Notes: generated by a model not told the origin, from the sequence alone. Numbered from the stretch's first letter, positions 49,956 through 61,238 are shown. The stretch: 64,000 nucleotides of DNA from Deltaproteobacteria bacterium (GCA_016218815.1 JACRCX010000103.1:1-64000); one strand, 5' to 3'. A program made the numbers and translations.

Positions 49956-51503
49956 ATGGTGGGGATCGAGATCCGGCAGCAGCTGCGCCTGACCCAGAGC
50001 CTGGTGATGACGCCGCAGTTGCAGCTTGCGATCAAGCTGTTGCAGTTGTCGCGGCTGGAGCTGCAGGAGCACGTGCAGCAGGAGCTGGTCGAGAATCCGT
50101 TCCTGGACGAGAACCTGGACGGGAAAGAGGAGTCGTCGGAGCGGGCGGACGGGGGCGAGAAGGGGGAAGCCACGGCGCCCGCGCCGGAGCCCGGGCTGCT
50201 CGCCGCAGCGCAGGAGGGGGACTGGGCGGAGCGGGTGCAGGAGATCCTGCCGGAGACGCGTGGGACCGAGGTGTCCCAGTCGGCGATGAAGGACGTGGAT
50301 CTGGATCGGTACCTGGAGAACCAGTCCCGTGGGGAGCCGCCGCCGTTCATCCGGCACGACGCGTCGGAGGAGCTGCCGCAGGACCACGACACGCGGTACG
50401 TGCAGCGGGGGACGTTGTTCGACCACGTGGCGTGGCAGGTACGGCTGTCCGAGTTCACGGCTGCGGAGGAGACGCTGGCGCTGTCGGTGCTGGGGAACCT
50501 GGATCGCGACGGGTACTTCCGAGGCTACTACGACGAGAAGGGGAGTTTCCACGCGGTGCCGTCGCTGGAGGACCTGGCGGAAGAGGCGGGGCTGGAGTTG
50601 GACGAGGCCGAGGAGGTGTTGCGGGAGGTCCAGCACATGGACCCGGTGGGGGTGGCGTCGCGGGACCTGCGCGAATGTCTGCTGGCGCAAGCGGACGTGC
50701 TCAAGCTGGAGCCGACGCTGGTGGAGATCATCGACAAGCACCTGGGGGACATCGAGCGGCGGAACTACCCTGCGATTGCCAAGGCGGTGGGGTTGGACCT
50801 CGAGGACATCTACGCGGCGACGGAGGTGATCGGGACGCTGGAGCCGCGGCCCGGGCGGGCGTTCGTGTCCGAGGAGCCGGAGTCGATCGTGCCGGACGTC
50901 GAGGTGCAGCGGGCCGCGGACGGTGGCTGGAAGGTGGTCGTGAACGACGACGGGCTGCCGCGGCTGCGGATCGCGAGGTACTACCGGGACGTCATCCGGC
51001 AGGACCCGACGGCGCGCGAGTACGTGCGGGGGAAGGTCCGCAGCGCGCAGTGGCTGATCCGGAGCATCAACCAGCGGCAGCAGACGTTGCTGCGGGTGAC
51101 GGAGCGGATCGTGGAGCGGCAGCACGACTTCTTCGAGCGCGGCTCGGCGGAGCTGAAGCCGATGATCCTGAAGGACATCGCGGACGACCTGGGGATGCAC
51201 GAGTCGACCATCGGGCGGGTGACGACGAGCAAGTACGTCCAGACTCCTCACGGGGTGTTCGAGCTGAAGTATTTCTTCAACTCGCGCATCCGGCGGCTCG
51301 ACGAGGAGGACATCGCGTCGGAGTCGGTGCGCATCGAGATCAAGCAGATCATCGCCGGGGAAGACGGGAAGGAGCCTTTCTCGGACCAGCAGATCGTGAA
51401 GCTGCTCGCGGACAAGGGCATCGTCATCGCCCGTCGCACGGTCGCGAAGTACCGCGAGAGCATGAACATCCTCAGTTCGTCGCGCCGGAAGAAGTACTTC
51501 TGA
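49956..51503 (+). CDS. rpoN: RNA polymerase sigma-54 factor
   Basis: 515 residues. Region I is Gln/Leu-rich (RQQLRLTQSLVMTPQLQLAIKLLQ), region II acidic, then the core-binding domain, and region III with FFNSRIRR and the C-terminal RpoN box ARRTVAKYRE that contacts the -24 element. All parts are present, so a working sigma factor for activator-dependent promoters is expected. The ATG at 49956 follows a TTG by one codon. The downstream genes hpf, ptsN, hprK, rapZ, ptsH and ptsI follow in one direction with gaps of 22 bp or less. Confidence 0.97.
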   Translation: MVGIEIRQQLRLTQSLVMTPQLQLAIKLLQLSRLELQEHVQQELVENPFLDENLDGKEESSERADGGEKGEATAPAPEPGLLAAAQEGDWAERVQEILPETRGTEVSQSAMKDVDLDRYLENQSRGEPPPFIRHDASEELPQDHDTRYVQRGTLFDHVAWQVRLSEFTAAEETLALSVLGNLDRDGYFRGYYDEKGSFHAVPSLEDLAEEAGLELDEAEEVLREVQHMDPVGVASRDLRECLLAQADVLKLEPTLVEIIDKHLGDIERRNYPAIAKAVGLDLEDIYAATEVIGTLEPRPGRAFVSEEPESIVPDVEVQRAADGGWKVVVNDDGLPRLRIARYYRDVIRQDPTAREYVRGKVRSAQWLIRSINQRQQTLLRVTERIVERQHDFFERGSAELKPMILKDIADDLGMHESTIGRVTTSKYVQTPHGVFELKYFFNSRIRRLDEEDIASESVRIEIKQIIAGEDGKEPFSDQQIVKLLADKGIVIARRTVAKYRESMNILSSSRRKKYF

Positions 51504-51525
51504 CCGGCGAGAGGAGGCGCAACGC

Positions 51526-51804
51526 ATGAAGATTTCGATCACGTTCCGCCACTTGGAACCGACCGAGGCGCTCAAGCAGTACATCGAGGAGAAAGTCGGG
51601 CGAGTGCAGAAATTCCTGCCGGCCCCGGCGGATGCCGCGGTGGTGCTGTCGACGGAGCGCCACTTGCAGGGTTGCGACGTCACGATTTCCGGCAGCGGCC
51701 GGACGTTCAAGAGCAGCGAGTCCTCCGACGACATGTACGCGTCGGTGGACCGTGCCGTGGACCGCATCGAGAAGCAGGTGAGGAAGGCCAAGCGGGTGCC
51801 CTGA
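51526..51804 (+). CDS. hpf: Ribosome hibernation promoting factor (short form)
   Basis: 92 residues: MKISITFRHLEPTEALKQYI, ADAAVVLSTERHLQGCDVTI and SDDMYASVDRAVDRIEKQVRK form the full S30AE fold. It lacks the C-terminal dimerisation domain of long HPF, so it is the short HPF/YfiA type that binds the 30S decoding centre in stationary phase. GAGGAGGCGC lies before the ATG. It sits 22 bp after rpoN, its conserved genomic position. Confidence 0.93.
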   Translation: MKISITFRHLEPTEALKQYIEEKVGRVQKFLPAPADAAVVLSTERHLQGCDVTISGSGRTFKSSESSDDMYASVDRAVDRIEKQVRKAKRVP

Positions 51805-51814
51805 ACACGTTCGC

Positions 51815-52291
51815 ATGAACCTCGCCGATACCCTCGATCCCGCGCGGATCGCGCTCGTCGACCATCCTGTCGTCGCGCGCGAGGACATTCTGCGCCTGGT
51901 CGCCCGCCTGCTCTGCACGCCGGAGCTCGGCCCGGAGCTTGGCGTGGAGGCGGTCTACGAGGCGTTGCTGCAGCGCGAGCGGGTCGCCTCCACGGCGGTG
52001 GGCGACGGGGTCGCGTTCCCGCACGTGAAGCTGGAGGGGCTGGAGGCGGCGCGTACGGCGGTGGTCGTCCTGCGCGGGGGTGGCGCCGCTCTCGGGGCGC
52101 TCGACGGTCGCCCCACCCGGATCGTCGTCGCCTTGATCGTGCCCCCCGATTCGGTCGGCGGGCACCTGATGCTGCTGGGGGTTCTTTCGCGCAAGCTGCG
52201 CGACCCCGTGGTGCGGGCCGGGCTGCTCGAGGCGCCCGATCCCGCCGCGGTGATCGGGCTGATAGGTGAGCTGCATGTCGTGTCCCCCTGA
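51815..52291 (+). CDS. ptsN: Nitrogen-PTS EIIA protein
   Basis: 158 residues. An EIIA-type fold with the phosphorylatable His70 in VAFPHVKLEGL. It accepts phosphate from HPr-like proteins and regulates potassium uptake, sigma-54 functions and other processes; no sugar permease is encoded nearby. It starts 10 bp after hpf and overlaps hprK by 17 nt, implying translational coupling. The middle part (LGPELGVEAVYEALLQRERVASTAVGDG) is standard for the family. Confidence 0.92.
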   Translation: MNLADTLDPARIALVDHPVVAREDILRLVARLLCTPELGPELGVEAVYEALLQRERVASTAVGDGVAFPHVKLEGLEAARTAVVVLRGGGAALGALDGRPTRIVVALIVPPDSVGGHLMLLGVLSRKLRDPVVRAGLLEAPDPAAVIGLIGELHVVSP

Positions 52292-53270
52292 CGAAGCGCC
52301 GGCGCCGAGCCGGCCGGTGCCGGTCCGCACGCTCCTGTCGCCGCGCCATGCGCGGCTGCACCTGCGGACGCTGACGGGAAGCGCCGGCATCGAGCGCGAG
52401 ATCCTGCACCCCACGGTCCAGCGTCCCGGGCTGGCGCTGGCGGGCTACGCGAAGCTGGTCACGCCGGGCCGCATCCAGGTCTTCGGCGGGGCGGAGCACA
52501 CGTACCTGGACGAGCTGTCCGAGGAGGGCCGGCTGACGGCGGTGCGGCACGTCCTGTCGCGGGGGCCCGCCTGCATCGTGATCACGCGCGACGGCTCGCT
52601 GGCGCCGGCCGTGGTCGATGCCGCGCGCGAGGCCGGGGTGGCGCTGCTGGCGACCGGGCTGCGGAGCTCGGTGTTCATCGAGGAGCTGCACGAGGTCCTG
52701 GCGGAGACGCTGCTGCCGGTGGTCGTGCAGCGGGGCGTGCTGCTCGACGTCCTGGGCGTCGGCTGCCTGATCACGGGGCCGGGCGGCATCGGCAAGAGCC
52801 AGTGCGGGTTGGAGCTGGTGACCCGCGGGCACCGGCTGGTCGCGGACGGCCAGGTCGAGATCCGGCGCTATCCGCCCGGGGTGCTGGTCGGGGCGCCTCC
52901 GGACCTGTACCGCCACACGCTCGATGTGCGCGGGGTGGGCGTGTTCAACATCCACGACCTGTACGGCGCCTCGGCGGTCCGCGACCGCAAGCGGGTCGAG
53001 CTGGTGCTGCGTTTCGAGTCGCCGCCGGCGGCGGGGGGGGAGGGGGACGAGGCGGCGAGTCCGGCGCAGGAGGTGGAGCGGATCTTCGACGTCGAGGTGC
53101 CGCGGCTGCGGCTGTACGCGCGCGTGGGGCGGGTGATGCCGGTGTTGATCGAGGCGATCGCGCGGAACGAGCTCTTGAAGCGGCGCGGCGTGGATTCGGC
53201 CGTCAAGGTGCGGCGCACCTCGCGCCGGCCGCCGGGGGATTCGGACGCGGGGGGAGGGAGCGACGAGTGA
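52275..53270 (+). CDS. hprK: HPr kinase/phosphorylase-like protein with altered catalytic residues
   Basis: 331 residues. N-terminal DRTGG-like domain (1-145), then the kinase domain: Walker A GPGGIGKS (168-175), RGHRLVADG, and the HprK signature DVRGVGVFNIHDLYGASAVRD. In well-studied enzymes the strand before the P-loop carries VHGVL, the P-loop is followed by Glu, the next motif is ADD and a YDRLG loop follows the signature. Here they are VQRGVLL, Gln176 and ADG, and the YDRLG segment is replaced by a Gly/Glu/Ala-rich stretch. The reaction it could still perform is uncertain. The start at 52275 lies within ptsN; GTG at 52266 is an alternative. Confidence 0.85.
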   Translation: MSCPPDEAPAPSRPVPVRTLLSPRHARLHLRTLTGSAGIEREILHPTVQRPGLALAGYAKLVTPGRIQVFGGAEHTYLDELSEEGRLTAVRHVLSRGPACIVITRDGSLAPAVVDAAREAGVALLATGLRSSVFIEELHEVLAETLLPVVVQRGVLLDVLGVGCLITGPGGIGKSQCGLELVTRGHRLVADGQVEIRRYPPGVLVGAPPDLYRHTLDVRGVGVFNIHDLYGASAVRDRKRVELVLRFESPPAAGGEGDEAASPAQEVERIFDVEVPRLRLYARVGRVMPVLIEAIARNELLKRRGVDSAVKVRRTSRRPPGDSDAGGGSDE

Positions 53271-54154
53271 GCGGCGCGGGTCCGCTGGACGTGCGGGTCG
53301 TCACCGGGCTGTCCGGCTCGGGGAAGTCGACGGCGCTGCGGGTGCTGGAGGACCTGGGGTGGTTCTGCGTGGACAACCTGCCCACGCTGCTGGTGGCCAA
53401 CCTGGTGCGCATCTGCGCGGAGCGCGGCGACGTGCGCGGGGTGGCGCTGGGCATCGACGCGCGGGAGAAGAGCTTCCTGGCGGGCTTTCCGCAGGCGATC
53501 GAGGAGCTGCGCGCGGCGGGGCACAAGGTAGAGATCCTGTTCCTGGACGCGCGGGACGAGGCGCTCTTGCGGCGGTTCAGCTCGACGCGCCGGCCGCATC
53601 CGCTGTCGCCGGAGGGCGAGGTGCTGGCGGGAGTGCGCAGCGAGCGGGCGGAGCTGGCGCCGATGCGGGCGATCGCGGACCGGGTGCTGGACACGTCGGA
53701 CCTCACGGTGCACGAGCTGCGGCGGCGGATCATCGATCACCTGAACCGGGGCGCCGACCCTTCGCGGGGGCCCGTCGTGCGGGTGCTGTCCTTCGGGTTC
53801 ACGTTCGGGGTGCCGATCGACGCGGACGTCGTGCTGGACGCGCGTTTCCTGCCGAACCCCTATTTCATCGATGAGCTGCGGGCGCTGCCGGGGACGGACC
53901 CGCGGGTGGCGGCGTTCGTCACGGGGGGGGCCGAGGCGACGTGGTTCCTGGACACGGTGGCGGCGATGTTCGCGCGCCTCCTGCCGCACTATGTCCGCGA
54001 CGGGCGGAGCTACCTGACGATCGCCATCGGCTGCACGGGTGGCCGCCACCGCTCGGTGGCCTTGGCCGAGGCGCTGGCGTTGCGGCTGCCGGTGCAGCCG
54101 GTGGAGGTGCGGCACCGCGACGTCGAGCGCGAGGGTGGGGGGGGCGGGGGTTGA
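53267..54154 (+). CDS. rapZ: RNase adapter/nucleotide-binding protein RapZ
   Basis: 295 residues from a GTG overlapping the hprK stop by 4 nt. Walker A GLSGSGKST (14-22), VDNLPTLL, FLDARDEALLRRFSSTRRPHPL and the C-terminal block FGFTFGVPIDADVVLDARFLPNPYF with IGCTGGRHRSVALAE are all family hallmarks. In E. coli RapZ guides RNase E to a small RNA controlling amino-sugar synthesis; in other bacteria the role is less clear. The C-terminus ends in a Gly-rich tail. Its position between hprK and ptsH is conserved. Confidence 0.94.
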   Translation: MSGAGPLDVRVVTGLSGSGKSTALRVLEDLGWFCVDNLPTLLVANLVRICAERGDVRGVALGIDAREKSFLAGFPQAIEELRAAGHKVEILFLDARDEALLRRFSSTRRPHPLSPEGEVLAGVRSERAELAPMRAIADRVLDTSDLTVHELRRRIIDHLNRGADPSRGPVVRVLSFGFTFGVPIDADVVLDARFLPNPYFIDELRALPGTDPRVAAFVTGGAEATWFLDTVAAMFARLLPHYVRDGRSYLTIAIGCTGGRHRSVALAEALALRLPVQPVEVRHRDVEREGGGGGG

Positions 54155-54480
54155 GCGGGTCGGGTTCCAGTCGCAAGGAGGGCGGCCGGAGCGGGGCAGC
54201 GGCGCCGCGGGCGGAGTCGTCCTGCCTCCTGGAGCACCGGCCGGGGCTGCACGTGCGCGCGGCGTCGGTCTTCGTGCGCACGGCGCAGCGTTTCCGGGCG
54301 GAGGTGCGGGTCGAGGCGGGCGGGGCGACGGCGGACGGCAAGAGCATCATGGAGCTGCTGACGCTCGCCGCGGTGCGCGGGTCGACGCTGCGAATCGTCA
54401 CGCAGGGGCCGGACGCGGTGCGAGCGGCGCGGGAGCTGGCGGAGCTGGTGGAGCGCGGGTTCGACGAGGACATCCCGTGA
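54151..54480 (+). CDS. ptsH: HPr phosphocarrier protein
   Basis: 109 residues from a TTG that overlaps the rapZ stop (TTGA). No better start is visible in frame, although the first ~22 residues are a Ser/Gly/Arg leader not usual for HPr. The phosphorylatable His34 sits in RPGLHVRAASVFV (the family consensus has GLHARPA). The regulatory Ser65 sits in DGKSIMELLTLAA. It accepts phosphate from enzyme I and passes it to EIIA-Ntr. The Ser site is what HprK would modify. It overlaps ptsI by 4 nt. Confidence 0.85.
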   Translation: MSGSGSSRKEGGRSGAAAPRAESSCLLEHRPGLHVRAASVFVRTAQRFRAEVRVEAGGATADGKSIMELLTLAAVRGSTLRIVTQGPDAVRAARELAELVERGFDEDIP

Positions 54481-56249
54481 CGGTGCGCCGCACGGGCCGA
54501 CCGGCCTCGCCCGGCGTGGGGGTCGGTCCGGCCTTCGTGGTGGAGGGGCGCCGGCTGGCGGTCGCGCGCCGGCCGCTGGCGGACGGCGCGGCGGCGGCGG
54601 AGGCGGAGGCGGCGCGGCTGCGGGTGGCGATGGCGCAGGGGCGGGAGCAGGTCGAGCGTGCGCGGGACCGGGTACGGGAGCGAACGCATCCGACGGAGCT
54701 GCTGCAGGTCATCGAGGGGCACCTGATGCTGCTGCAGGACGAGGCGTTCGAGCGGGCGGTGCTGCAGATCGTGCAGGAGGAGCGGGTCAACGCCGAGTGG
54801 GCGGTGCGTCGGGTAGCGGAGGAGGTCCGCGAGGCGCTGGCGGCGAGCGGCGACGACCTTTTCCGGGCGCGGGGCGACGACGTGAGCTTCGTGGCGGAGC
54901 GGCTGGTGCGCAACCTGGCGGGGCTGCAGGCGGAGGCGCTGGCCGACCTGCCGCCGGGGGTGGTGATCGTGGCGCACGAGCTGTCGCCGGTGGAGATGGG
55001 CGTCCTGGCGGGCCGTCACGTTGCGGCGGTGGTGACCGAAGCCGGCTCGCGGGCGTCGCACACGGCGATCCTCGCCCGGGCGCTCGGGCTTCCCGCGGTG
55101 GTCGGGGTGCAGGACCTGCTGGCGCACGTGGTTTCCGGGGCGACGGTGGCGGTGGACGGGTCGAGCGGCGAGGTCGTGGTGGAGCCGGAGGCGTCGGAGC
55201 TGCCGGCGCTGCGCGAGCGGGCGCGGCGGCTGGGGGACCTGGAGCGCTCGCTGACGGTCGAGCGCGACCGGCCGGCGGAGACGCGGGACGGCCGCCGGGT
55301 GACCCTGCTGGCGAACCTGGAGTTCCCCTCGGAGGTCGAGACGGCGCTGGGGTGCGGGGCGGAGGGGGTGGGGCTGTACCGGACGGAGTTCCTGTACGTC
55401 GGGCGTTCGCGTCCGCCGTCGGAGGAGGAGCAGGTCCACATCTACTCCCACGTCGCGGGGCTGATGGCGCCGCGTCCGGTGACGCTGCGCACGTTCGACC
55501 TGGGCGGCGACAAGTTCGTGACGCGGCCGGTGGTGGCGGGGGAGTTGAACCCGGCGTTGGGGCTGCGGGCGCTGCGGCTGGGGCTCTACGAGCGCGACGT
55601 GTTCCGCACGCAGCTTCGCGCGATGCTGCGAGCGGGCGCGGCGGGGGAGGTCTCGATCATGTTCCCGATGGTCTGCGGGGTGGGGGACTTCCGGCAGGCG
55701 CTGGAGGTGGTGCGCGAGGCGGCGGACGACCTGCGGTCGGACGGGATGACGACGGGTCGGGACGTGCCGATCGGGTGCATGATCGAGGTGCCGTCGGCGG
55801 TGGTGGTCGCGGACCTGCTGGCGCGGGACGCCGCGTTCTTCTCGCTCGGGACGAACGACCTGGTGCAGTACGCGCTGGCGATCGATCGGGCGAACGAGCG
55901 GGTGGCGCACCTGTACCAGCCGTTCCATCCGGCGATGCTGCGATTGATCCGGCAGACGGTGGAGGCGGGGAGGGCGGCGGGGATTCCGGTGGCGATGTGC
56001 GGGGCGATGGCGGAGGACCCGCTGGCGTTGCCGCTGCTGGTGGGGCTGGGTCTGGAGCGGCTGTCGATCGCGCCGTCCGCGGTGCCGCTGGTCAAGGCGG
56101 TGGTGCGGGCGCTGCGGATGGAGGAGGCGCGGCGCCTGGCGCTCGCCGCGCTCGACCTGGACACGGCCGACGACGTGGCCGCGGCAGCCTCCGGGTTCGC
56201 CGCCGGGGCGTTTCCCGAGTTGCTCGACGGGCGAAGCTGCGACTGCTAG
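54477..56249 (+). CDS. ptsI: PTS enzyme I (phosphoenolpyruvate-protein phosphotransferase)
   Basis: 590 residues from a GTG overlapping the ptsH stop. The active-site His195 lies in TEAGSRASHTAILAR. The PEP-binding TIM barrel carries GLYRTEFLYVGR, RTFDLGGDKF, SLGTNDLVQYALAIDR and the Cys of VAMCGAMAEDP. It phosphorylates HPr using phosphoenolpyruvate. No NifA-type GAF domain is fused, unlike PtsP, but no sugar EII is nearby, so the chain probably serves regulation. The gene converges on a GGDEF gene, with 28 bp between the stops. Confidence 0.96.
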   Translation: MTVRRTGRPASPGVGVGPAFVVEGRRLAVARRPLADGAAAAEAEAARLRVAMAQGREQVERARDRVRERTHPTELLQVIEGHLMLLQDEAFERAVLQIVQEERVNAEWAVRRVAEEVREALAASGDDLFRARGDDVSFVAERLVRNLAGLQAEALADLPPGVVIVAHELSPVEMGVLAGRHVAAVVTEAGSRASHTAILARALGLPAVVGVQDLLAHVVSGATVAVDGSSGEVVVEPEASELPALRERARRLGDLERSLTVERDRPAETRDGRRVTLLANLEFPSEVETALGCGAEGVGLYRTEFLYVGRSRPPSEEEQVHIYSHVAGLMAPRPVTLRTFDLGGDKFVTRPVVAGELNPALGLRALRLGLYERDVFRTQLRAMLRAGAAGEVSIMFPMVCGVGDFRQALEVVREAADDLRSDGMTTGRDVPIGCMIEVPSAVVVADLLARDAAFFSLGTNDLVQYALAIDRANERVAHLYQPFHPAMLRLIRQTVEAGRAAGIPVAMCGAMAEDPLALPLLVGLGLERLSIAPSAVPLVKAVVRALRMEEARRLALAALDLDTADDVAAAASGFAAGAFPELLDGRSCDC

Positions 56250-56277
56250 CGCTGGTCGGGCGTGGGGAGTCCGCGGA

Positions 56278-57549
56278 TCAGCGTGGTGCGGCGGAGTTCT
56301 CCGTACCGGCCTGTTCGGCGGTCCAGCCGGCGGCCCGATCGCGGCCCTGTCGTTTGGCCGCATACAGCCCATTGTCGGCGCGGGCGAGCAGGGTTTCGGG
56401 CCGATCCTCCGCCGGCTCGACCTCGGCGACGCCGGCGCTCACCGTGATCGGGATGGATGCCGCGGCCGCGTCGACGGGACTTTCGCGCACTGCCTGCAGG
56501 ACCCGCCCGGCGACGGCCAGCGCTTCGGAGAGCCCGGTGCCGGGCAGGACGACCAGGAACTCCTCGCCGCCGAAGCGGCCGACCACGTCGTAGCGCCGGA
56601 TGGACCGCGCGATCCGTGCGGCGGTCTCCCGCAGCACTTCGTCGCCCGCCAGGTGGCCGTGGGTATCATTGCACTGCTTGAAGTGGTCGAGGTCGAGCAG
56701 CAGGATGCTGAGCGGCGCCGGCGTCGGGCCGGAATCGGGCCGGCGCGCGCGACGCGAGAGTTCTTCGTCGAGGCGCTCGAGGATCCGCCGGCGGTTGAGC
56801 AAACCGGTCAGCGGGTCGGTGGCCGCCAGCGCCTCGAGCGCCGCCTGTGCCTGCTTGAGCCGAGTTCCCGCGCGGCGGACGACGACGAAGGAGGCACCGA
56901 AGACGACGAGCAGGATCCCGCCGAGCAGGAGCGCGGACGTCAGCACGCCGCTGCGGATGTCCGCGCGGTACGGCGTGATGTCCGTGTAGACCTCGAAAGC
57001 CCCGATGATCGAGCCGTTCGGGGCGTGGATCGGCAGGTAGGTCTCCACCACATCCACGTCGAATCTCTGCTCACCGGCCAAGTCGACCATCTCGCCGGTG
57101 GTCACGAGGTGCGAGTCGATGGAGCCGGCCAAGGCGCGAGCGAGGCCCCGGTTGCCCCGATCCACCCGTCCGATCAGCGCGAGGTCCGTGCTGAAGATGA
57201 TCGTGTCATCGGCGGAATAGACCTTGATCTTGACCACGCCGAACGAGTGGAGGAACGGGCGCAGCCGCGCGGCGAGGCGGGGGATCGCGACCGGAGCGAG
57301 GGCCAATCGCACCGGCGACTCCGGGCCCGCGGCGGGGTTGACCAGGATCGCTCGCTCGGTCTCGAGCAGGGCATTGGCCGTGCCGATGGCCTCGCGTTCC
57401 GCGCTGCGGACGACGTGTCGTTCGTAGACCTGGTAGATCCCGAGGGTCGCCAGGACGAGCACCGCGACGGCGGCCAGGGCGCCGACGAGCACCAGCAGCC
57501 GAAGCAACTGGCGGGTGCGTCTGCGGACCGGCTGTCGGACGGAGCTCAT
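56278..57549 (-). CDS. Membrane diguanylate cyclase (GGDEF)
   Basis: 423 residues. TM1 (~15-37) and TM2 (~201-224) flank a periplasmic sensor of ~160 residues. A GGDEF domain follows (LAATDPLTGLLNRRRILERL, LLLDLDHFKQCNDTHGHLAGDE, RFGGEEFLVVLPGT at 325-338). The catalytic GGEEF is intact, and the inhibitory site RxxD (RRYD, 318-321) lies five residues before it. The expected activity is synthesis of cyclic di-GMP with product inhibition. The ATG at 57549 is chosen over the start at 57627 because the basic leader and TM1 follow directly. Confidence 0.93.
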   Translation of the reverse strand: MSSVRQPVRRRTRQLLRLLVLVGALAAVAVLVLATLGIYQVYERHVVRSAEREAIGTANALLETERAILVNPAAGPESPVRLALAPVAIPRLAARLRPFLHSFGVVKIKVYSADDTIIFSTDLALIGRVDRGNRGLARALAGSIDSHLVTTGEMVDLAGEQRFDVDVVETYLPIHAPNGSIIGAFEVYTDITPYRADIRSGVLTSALLLGGILLVVFGASFVVVRRAGTRLKQAQAALEALAATDPLTGLLNRRRILERLDEELSRRARRPDSGPTPAPLSILLLDLDHFKQCNDTHGHLAGDEVLRETAARIARSIRRYDVVGRFGGEEFLVVLPGTGLSEALAVAGRVLQAVRESPVDAAAASIPITVSAGVAEVEPAEDRPETLLARADNGLYAAKRQGRDRAAGWTAEQAGTENSAAPR

Positions 57550-57677
57550 GTTCCCCGGCACCCCGGCGTGGTCGCCGTCCGGACGCGATCCGTCCGGCAA
57601 GCCGGCGGCCGGGCACAAGATACGCACGGCGGCGGGTGTCGTCGGTCGCGGCAGGCAGGGGGGTTGGTACCGGGGGT

Positions 57678-57712
57678 CGCGAGCGGTCGAGCGGGCGGGC
57701 GGTCGGGCCCGG
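57678..57712. repeat. Intergenic repeat, GCGGTCGAGCGG family (copy 3)
   Basis: GCGAGCGGTCGAGCGGGCGG then GCGGTCGGGCC lies in the divergent gap before the MFS gene. It shares AGCGGTCGAGCGG with 1236-1283. Confidence 0.55.
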
Positions 57713-57771
57713 GTCCGGGGGTGGACCGGGGCCTGGGGGGGGGTGCTTGACCGCGGGGCGGTGGCGGGCTA

Positions 57772-59178
57772 GTGGACGATGCGACTGTCGAGGGGCAGGG
57801 GGGTGGCGCGAGCGGGCCGCCGGGGACGGAGGGGCACTTGAGCAGTCCGGGAGCGGGATTCGACACGCGTGGCCGCCCGACGTTGTCGGCGGCGTTCCGG
57901 CGGCGCCGGTTCCTGAACTGGTTCCCGCTGGGGTTGGCGTACGCGTTCCTGTACATGGGGCGCTACAGCTACATCCCGGCGAAGAGCTTCATGAAGGCCC
58001 TGATCGACGATTCGGGGCTGGGCACGGTGGGGCTGGTCGGCGCCTGGACGTACGGCGTATCGTTCCTGATCAACGGGCCGCTGACCGAGCGGCTTGGCGG
58101 ACGATTTGCGATGCTGGTGGCGACGGCGGGCTCGGCGGCCGTCAACCTCGCCATCGGTGGCGTGCTGCGCCTGGGCTGGACCGATCATTTCCTGGTCACG
58201 TACAGCATCCTGACCGCGGTCAACATGTACTTCCAGAGCTGGGCGGCGATTGCGATCGTGAAGGTGAACGGCGCCTGGTTCCACGTGCGCGAGCGCGGGG
58301 CTTTCGGCGGCATTTTCGGCGTGATGATCTCCAGCGGGCTGTTCCTGGCGTACACGGTTTCCCCGGTGGTGACCAAGAGCCTGTTCGGGGCGGCGGCCGA
58401 GTACTACTTCCTGATGCCCGGGGTGCTGCTGCTGGTGTTCTTCGTCGGGACGCTGCTGTTCGTGCGCGACACGCCGGAGGGTGCGGGGCTGGGTCCGTTC
58501 GACGCGGGCAGTTCCGACGAGTTCGATTCGGCGCGGAAGGTTTCGGTGATCAAGGTCTTCGGGCGGCTGCTGACGCATCCGATCGTGCTCACGATCGCGT
58601 TGATCGAGTTCTGCACGGGGGTGTTGCGCAACGGCCTGATGTACTGGTACCCGATCTGGTCGCGCGAGCATTCGACGCTTCCGGGGTTGGCGGACTGGCA
58701 GGGGGTCGGGCTGTTCGCGGCCGGGGTGTTCGGGGGCCTTACCGCCGGCTACGTTTCCGACCGCGTGTTCGGTTCCCGGCGCGGTCCGGTGGCGGGCCTG
58801 CTGTACGGCGTCATGATCGTGATGCTCGGCGCCATGGTCGTGGCGATGACGTCGTTTGACGGCACCGACGCGCAGTCCGTGATGGTGTTCGGCGTCCTGG
58901 TCGCCGGCTCGTTCTGCGTCATCGGGACGCACGGCGTCCTTTCCGGGACGGCGACGGCGGACTTCGGGGGCAAGGGGGCGACGGCGATGGCCGTCGGCAT
59001 CATCGACGGGTTCGTGTACCTGGGTGTGGGCGTCCAATCCGCGGCGCTCGGCAACCTGACGGGCCGGAGCTGGGCCTGGTGGCCCCTGTTCCTCCTGCCC
59101 TTCGCGTTCATCGGCCTGCTGCTCGCCAGCCGTATCTGGAACGCCCTGCCCAAGCGTTCGGGCGGCGGCGGGCACTGA
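57772..59178 (+). CDS. MFS transporter, organophosphate/phosphate antiporter (UhpT/GlpT) type
   Basis: 468 residues from a GTG; a TTG near 57838 is possible too, and the first ~45 residues are a disordered Gly/Pro leader. Twelve membrane segments follow, starting FLNWFPLGLAYAFLYMGRYS. The early MGRYSYIPAKSFMKALI and the central RERGAFGGIFGVMIS match the OPA subgroup (glycerol-3-phosphate, hexose-phosphate or related exchangers) better than drug exporters. The substrate is unknown. No UhpABC-type regulator is adjacent; a hybrid kinase converges from the other side but need not be related. Confidence 0.82.
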   Translation: MDDATVEGQGGGASGPPGTEGHLSSPGAGFDTRGRPTLSAAFRRRRFLNWFPLGLAYAFLYMGRYSYIPAKSFMKALIDDSGLGTVGLVGAWTYGVSFLINGPLTERLGGRFAMLVATAGSAAVNLAIGGVLRLGWTDHFLVTYSILTAVNMYFQSWAAIAIVKVNGAWFHVRERGAFGGIFGVMISSGLFLAYTVSPVVTKSLFGAAAEYYFLMPGVLLLVFFVGTLLFVRDTPEGAGLGPFDAGSSDEFDSARKVSVIKVFGRLLTHPIVLTIALIEFCTGVLRNGLMYWYPIWSREHSTLPGLADWQGVGLFAAGVFGGLTAGYVSDRVFGSRRGPVAGLLYGVMIVMLGAMVVAMTSFDGTDAQSVMVFGVLVAGSFCVIGTHGVLSGTATADFGGKGATAMAVGIIDGFVYLGVGVQSAALGNLTGRSWAWWPLFLLPFAFIGLLLASRIWNALPKRSGGGGH

Positions 59179-59209
59179 GCCGCCCGGCCGGGCCGTTGGT
59201 CGCCGCGGG

Positions 59210-61180
<1,971 letters not shown>

Positions 61181-61238
61181 TGCCCGTCCCGCCTCCCGGG
61201 ATCCGCAGTGCAGCACGGTGGCGGCGGATGTGCAACCG

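Noticed and set aside
51815..56249. A sugar-uptake phosphotransferase operon
   Set aside because: No EIIB or EIIC membrane permease is present. The genes match the regulatory nitrogen-PTS set beside rpoN.
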